NCBI GenBank assembly: GCA_937889485.1
Contig: CALAPG010000040.1
Location: 1 to 37,350 of the forward strand
Direction of reading: 5' to 3'
Length of the DNA: 37,350 nucleotides
DNA from: an uncultured Moraxella sp.
GTDB taxonomy: Bacteria; Pseudomonadota; Gammaproteobacteria; Pseudomonadales; Moraxellaceae
Below are positions 33,593 to 37,350 of the stretch, in pieces (position 1 is the stretch's first letter; every line of letters starts with the position of its first letter). The notes beneath the pieces were generated by a model. That model did no database searches and was not told where the DNA came from. It saw only the letters and a list, made by a program, of their open reading frames with translations. Both the position numbers and the translations under genes were made by a program.

Positions 33593-34561
33593 ATGAAAAC
33601 TTTGACCTTATCTAGCCATGTTGCCCAGCTACTTGCCACCGTTGGTATTGCAGGTATCGCGTTAGTTGGCTGCACAAAACCTGAGCAAAAAACACAAACC
33701 AGCGCGCAAGCCGCTACGGCAAGCAGTAGCGCAAGTACCACGGTATCAGCCAGTACGCCACAGAGCGCTGCCACAGGCATTGATCCAAACAAAGCCGAGA
33801 TTGTCATTGGTACCACGGTGGGTGATTTTGGCGATATGGTCAAAAACTCGGTCAAACCACAGCTTGAGCAGCAAGGTTACCAAGTTAAATTAGTTGAATT
33901 TTCTGACTATATTCGCCCTAACAAAGCCTTGGCAGATGGTGACATTGATATCAATGTGTTTCAGCATAAGCCTTATTTAGATACCTTCAAAAAAGAAAAT
34001 AACCTAGACATCGTAGAGGCCTTCCAAGTACCCACCGCCCCACTTGGGCTCTACGCAGGTAAAGTTGCCGACCTAAAACAAGTCAAAGACGGGGCAACCG
34101 TTGCCGCGCCCAATGATCCTAGCAATTTTGCCCGTGCCCTTGTGATGCTTAACGAGCTTGGCTGGGTCACACTCAAAGCCAATATTGATCCACTCACTGC
34201 CTCAAAAAATGACATTGCCCAAAACCCCAAAAACATCAAATTGGTAGAACTTGAAGCCGCACAGCTGCCACGGGCACGCTCGGATGTAGACTTTGCGGTG
34301 ATTAATGGCAACTATGCCACCAGCTCAGGCATGAAACTAACCGAAGCGTTGTTCCAAGAGCCAAGCTATGCGTACGTCAACTGGTCTGCCATCCGTAGCA
34401 AAGATAAAGACGCTAAATGGGTCAAAGACGTCACCAACGCCTATAACTCAGACGCGTTTAAGCAGTACGCCCACAAAACCTTTCCAGGTTACAAATACCC
34501 CGCCATTTGGGGCGAATCTAACGCCGCGGCTGCCAGCACGACGGCATCTGCCGCCAAATAA
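33593..34561 (+). CDS. metQ: Methionine-binding lipoprotein of the ABC importer (NlpA family)
   Basis: MetQ is the lipid-anchored periplasmic protein that binds methionine and delivers it to MetNI. The product is 322 residues. The signal peptide ends in lipobox LVGC with lipidated Cys27. A Ser/Thr/Ala-rich linker of about 35 residues precedes the NlpA domain, which has the hallmarks IVIGTTVGDFGDMV, VKLVEFSDYIRPNKAL, DINVFQHKPYLDTF, APNDPSNFARAL, VDFAVINGNYA and a final FPGYKYPAIW. GGAG lies eight bases before the ATG. It is somewhat longer than E. coli MetQ (271) owing to the linker and an Ala/Ser-rich tail. The strong terminator at 34585-34617 follows. Confidence 0.96.
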   Translation: MKTLTLSSHVAQLLATVGIAGIALVGCTKPEQKTQTSAQAATASSSASTTVSASTPQSAATGIDPNKAEIVIGTTVGDFGDMVKNSVKPQLEQQGYQVKLVEFSDYIRPNKALADGDIDINVFQHKPYLDTFKKENNLDIVEAFQVPTAPLGLYAGKVADLKQVKDGATVAAPNDPSNFARALVMLNELGWVTLKANIDPLTASKNDIAQNPKNIKLVELEAAQLPRARSDVDFAVINGNYATSSGMKLTEALFQEPSYAYVNWSAIRSKDKDAKWVKDVTNAYNSDAFKQYAHKTFPGYKYPAIWGESNAAAASTTASAAK

Positions 34562-34584
34562 CTTTATTAACTTTATTGGGTGCA

Positions 34585-34617
34585 ACAAAAAAGGAAGCCT
34601 TGTGCTTCCTTTTTTGT
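34585..34617. terminator. Bidirectional rho-independent terminator after metQ
   Basis: ACAAAAAAGGAAGC, loop CTTGT and its exact complement form a 14-base stem whose outer part supplies a T-run in both directions. It lies 24 bases after metQ and between the convergent metQ and ihfA genes. It is the best candidate for ending both transcripts. Confidence 0.92.
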
Positions 34618-34745
34618 CATAAACGTTGGGTGCTATACCAGAATTACTTTTTAACAGCGCCTTTGGGTAGGGTGGATTTTGCACTGTATAACATCATACT
34701 TGCTATAAGTGCCTAGGGCACCCCTACTTGTTTTTGGGTTTAGTC

Positions 34746-35063
34746 TTAGTTTGAAAACAGCTTGTCTTCGATGTTGCGGCGCATCTTTTGTCCTGCTTTG
34801 AAGGTGACCACACGGCGGGCGGTAACGTGTACCATTTCGCCTGTTTTTGGGTTGCGTCCTGGGCGCTGGCTTTTGTGTTTAATTTCAAAGTTGCCAAAGC
34901 CCGATAGCTTTACCAAATGACCTTGGGTAAGACTGTCTGAAAGCTGGCTAAAAAAGCTTTCTACAAATACTCGACTATCTTGGCGCGTCATGCCTAAGTT
35001 TTCCATCAAGTGATTAATCATTTCTGATTTGGTCAATGTCTTACCTTCTAATTGCATGCTCAT
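34746..35063 (-). CDS. ihfA: Integration host factor subunit alpha
   Basis: IhfA pairs with IhfB to bend DNA sharply at specific sites in transcription, replication and recombination. The product is 105 residues from the ATG at 35063 (E. coli has 99); upstream TTG at 35081 is unlikely, while GGGGT lies about eight bases before 35063. The HU/IHF fold is complete: helices with LTKSEMINHLMENLGMT and VESFFSQLSDSL, the LSGFGNFEIK strand, and the DNA-intercalating beta arm with RPGRNPKTGE, in which the proline that inserts between base pairs is retained. The tail KAGQKMRRNIE is typical. It follows pheT after 125 bases, the conserved gamma-proteobacterial order. Confidence 0.96.
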   Translation of the reverse strand: MSMQLEGKTLTKSEMINHLMENLGMTRQDSRVFVESFFSQLSDSLTQGHLVKLSGFGNFEIKHKSQRPGRNPKTGEMVHVTARRVVTFKAGQKMRRNIEDKLFSN

Positions 35064-35188
35064 TTTCACTACCCCAAACAATATAATTTTGTTATTTTAG
35101 CCATTTTGTCGAACAGAGTCGATACAATTATGACGTTAGCCAGCAAAATATGCGCCTTGTGTGTCGCCCTCAGATGTGCTACGGGGGA

Positions 35189-37350
35189 TTACACTCGTAA
35201 AGCTGCGTTAAATTGTTGATGAAGTGTACCTAATACCGTATCCATTTGCTGACTAACGCGCTCATCAGATAAGGTGGCTTCGACATCCTGCCATATCAGC
35301 GCAAAGGCGAGTGATTGTTGGTTTTCTGGCAAATTGCTACCTGCATAGACATCAAACAACCAAGTATCTTGTAATAACGCACCGCCCACTTGTTTGATGG
35401 TGTCAATCATCGCTTGCACTTCAACTGACTGGGCTACTACCACCGCAATATCACGGCGCACTTGTGGGAATTTGCTTGGCGCGGCAATGGCAACAAGGGG
35501 CTGGTGCATCTCAATGACGGTTTGCAAGTCAAGCTCAGCCACCCAAGTGGTGGGCAAATCCAGCACTTTTGTGATTTGGGGGTGCAGCTGCCCTAGCCAG
35601 CCAATGCGTTTGCCTGCATACCATATATCCGCGCTTTGCCCTGGGTGCAAAAATGGCTGCGTGCTGCGTTGGTAGCTGATGCTTGATATCACCGCGCGCG
35701 GTAGCACCGACTGAACGTCATGTTTTAGGTCATAAAAATCCATCACACGGCTGTCATGGTGCTGCTCGGGGCTGACGCTGCCCACTGCCACCATTGCCAA
35801 TGTCTCAATTTGTTGCAGGCTTGCGATAGCGCTGCCATCAAAGCGTAACCCTGTCTCAAACAGACGCACACGGGTTTGCTGGCGATTGAGGTTGTACTGC
35901 ACGCACGGCAGCAAACTTGATAGCAAGGTGCGGCGCATCACCGCCAAATCACTGGAGATAGGATTGGCAAGGGCGAGAGGCTCTGCAAAATGACTACCGT
36001 CAAACAACGCTTCTACTTTGGCATCGCTAAAGCTAAAACTCACCGCCTCAAAATAGCCTTGATTGACCAATGCCATTTTTAGGTTGTGCAAATCGTTTTG
36101 GCGTTTATTGTCAAACAAATTGCTGGTAAAAGCAGGCAGCTGGTTGGCGATGTTATTATAGCCATAAATCCGAGCAATCTCTTCCACCAAATCCTCAGGC
36201 AAGCTGATATCAAAACGGTGGCTTGGCGGCGTGGCGACCAGATTTTCGCCTTGTACCTCGGTGCTGATTTGTAGGCTATTTAAAATATCAACGGCTGTTT
36301 GGGTGGCAATGGCGGCACCTAGTAATTTATTGATAATGGCAATTGGCAATGTCACCGCCTCACGGCTGGGCAGTGCGCTCAGCGTTTCAGCCAAGGTGAT
36401 TTGACCAACTTTACCACCACCTAGGGTGTGTAGTAGATTGACCGCACGGTCTAGGGCAAGCTTGGGCAACTCAAAATCCACCCCGCGCTCAAAACGCTGT
36501 GACGCATCGGTATGTAAGCCAAAACGGCGCGCTCTGCCTGCAATCACAAGCTGCTCAAAAAATGCGCTTTCAATCACCACTTTGGTGGTGCTATCGGTGA
36601 CCGCCGTGCGAAGTCCCCCCATGATGCCTGCAAGGGCAATCACGCCTTGCTCATCGGCAATGACCAACTCATCGCCTTGTAGGGTAATAGTTTGCTCATT
36701 TAACAGCTCAAGGGTTTCACCTTGTTTGGCATGGCGCACGACAATGCTACCTACCAATTTGTCGGCATCAAAGGCGTGTAACGGCTGACCAAGCTCAAGC
36801 AGTACATAGTTGGTGACATCAACCAGCAAATTACGCGGTTTGACACCCGATGCATTGAGCGCTTGTTTTATCCACTTTGGAGAGGGTGTAGTACCCGTCA
36901 AGCCTGTCACGACTTGGGCAAAATAACGCGGACAGTCTGTGGTCTCTACACTCACCGCTTGGCTGTCATTTTCGCTCACAGCGGCGGTGATATTGTCAAA
37001 GGGCAGTTCAAACGCTAGATTATTGAGCACTGCAAGCTCACGGGCAATCCCACGCACGCTAAAGCAGTCACCGCGGTTTGGGGTGATGGAGATATCTAAA
37101 ACATGGTTATCAAGACCCAAATAGTTACGGATATCCATGCCAATTGGGGCATCGTGTGGCAACAACAGTAAGCCATCCACCCCATCATCGCAGTCAATCT
37201 CACTACCACCACACAGCATACCGTGTGACTCCACGCCGCGCAGTTTGCCTTTTTTGATTTTGAAGGGTTCATCGCCTTGTGCAGGGGGTAATTTTGCGCC
37301 CACCAGTGCCACAGGCACACGCACGCCAACCGCGACATTGGGTGCACCGC
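35189..37350 (-). CDS. pheT: Phenylalanyl-tRNA synthetase beta subunit, 5' end outside the window
   Basis: PheT forms an alpha2-beta2 enzyme with PheS that charges tRNA-Phe. About 720 residues are present and the open frame continues to the window edge (CGAPNVAVGVRVP at the edge), so roughly the first 85 residues are missing. Visible domains in order: the end of the tRNA-binding domain (KLRGVESHGMLC), the B3/B4 editing domain with ISITPNRGDCFSVRGIAREL at its start and LVDVTNYVLLELGQPLHAFD, a B5 domain near the LPEDLVEEIARIYGYNNI stretch, the catalytic-like core, and a C-terminal FDX-ACB anticodon-binding domain (KFPQVRRDIAVVV onward). The GTG at 37324 is an internal codon, not the start. ihfA follows downstream. 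Confidence 0.97.
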   Translation of the reverse strand, partial: GAPNVAVGVRVPVALVGAKLPPAQGDEPFKIKKGKLRGVESHGMLCGGSEIDCDDGVDGLLLLPHDAPIGMDIRNYLGLDNHVLDISITPNRGDCFSVRGIARELAVLNNLAFELPFDNITAAVSENDSQAVSVETTDCPRYFAQVVTGLTGTTPSPKWIKQALNASGVKPRNLLVDVTNYVLLELGQPLHAFDADKLVGSIVVRHAKQGETLELLNEQTITLQGDELVIADEQGVIALAGIMGGLRTAVTDSTTKVVIESAFFEQLVIAGRARRFGLHTDASQRFERGVDFELPKLALDRAVNLLHTLGGGKVGQITLAETLSALPSREAVTLPIAIINKLLGAAIATQTAVDILNSLQISTEVQGENLVATPPSHRFDISLPEDLVEEIARIYGYNNIANQLPAFTSNLFDNKRQNDLHNLKMALVNQGYFEAVSFSFSDAKVEALFDGSHFAEPLALANPISSDLAVMRRTLLSSLLPCVQYNLNRQQTRVRLFETGLRFDGSAIASLQQIETLAMVAVGSVSPEQHHDSRVMDFYDLKHDVQSVLPRAVISSISYQRSTQPFLHPGQSADIWYAGKRIGWLGQLHPQITKVLDLPTTWVAELDLQTVIEMHQPLVAIAAPSKFPQVRRDIAVVVAQSVEVQAMIDTIKQVGGALLQDTWLFDVYAGSNLPENQQSLAFALIWQDVEATLSDERVSQQMDTVLGTLHQQFNAALRV

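Noticed and set aside
1..37350. Mobile elements, CRISPR arrays, tRNA genes or integration sites
   Set aside because: No transposase or integrase motifs, regularly spaced repeats, cloverleaf-like sequences or flanking att-type repeats were found on either strand.

Overview
The window looks like chromosomal DNA of a gamma-proteobacterium of the family Moraxellaceae (Moraxella/Faucicola or Psychrobacter-like). The reasons are a full Pseudomonas-type Pil-Chp twitching chemosensory cluster, moderate base composition, the pheT-ihfA gene order, and housekeeping proteins of clear gamma-proteobacterial type. No tRNA, rRNA, CRISPR array, transposase, phage gene or integration scar was seen, so this is ordinary core chromosome rather than an island. 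Genus-level placement is inference from gene content alone.

Layout. Bases 1-2863 hold glyA, a small secreted SH3-like protein and ubiC, all on the minus strand. Bases 2863-4860 hold rluE, a DUF1345 membrane protein and a DUF1877 protein on the plus strand, closed by a strong bidirectional terminator shared with a convergent OmpA-family lipoprotein gene. Bases 6096-10636 run on the plus strand: an acyltransferase, an unrecognised membrane protein, then minC, minD and minE, which place the division septum. A convergent cytochrome b561 gene follows. Bases 11390-24021 are the Pil-Chp cluster on the minus strand: pilG, pilH, pilI, pilJ, pilK, chpA, chpB, chpC. Bases 24499-31791 hold an RND efflux adaptor and pump followed by an OmpR-type response regulator and its sensor kinase. 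Bases 31964-34561 are the methionine ABC importer metN-metI-metQ. The right end has ihfA and pheT on the minus strand; pheT runs off the window.

How the genes work together. In the Pil-Chp pathway, receptor PilJ and adaptors PilI and ChpC control the giant kinase ChpA, which phosphorylates PilG and PilH to steer type IV pilus extension and retraction; PilK and ChpB add and remove receptor methyl groups. The most unusual point is that PilJ here has almost no periplasmic part, so it cannot sense pilin in the way proposed for Pseudomonas. A terminator-like hairpin also separates pilGHIJ from pilK-chpABC. Other points worth checking are a MetN that lacks the methionine-sensing C-terminal domain, a sensor kinase with a long insertion in its ATP-binding domain, a MinC with a long low-complexity N-terminal extension, and several perfect palindromes in gene gaps.
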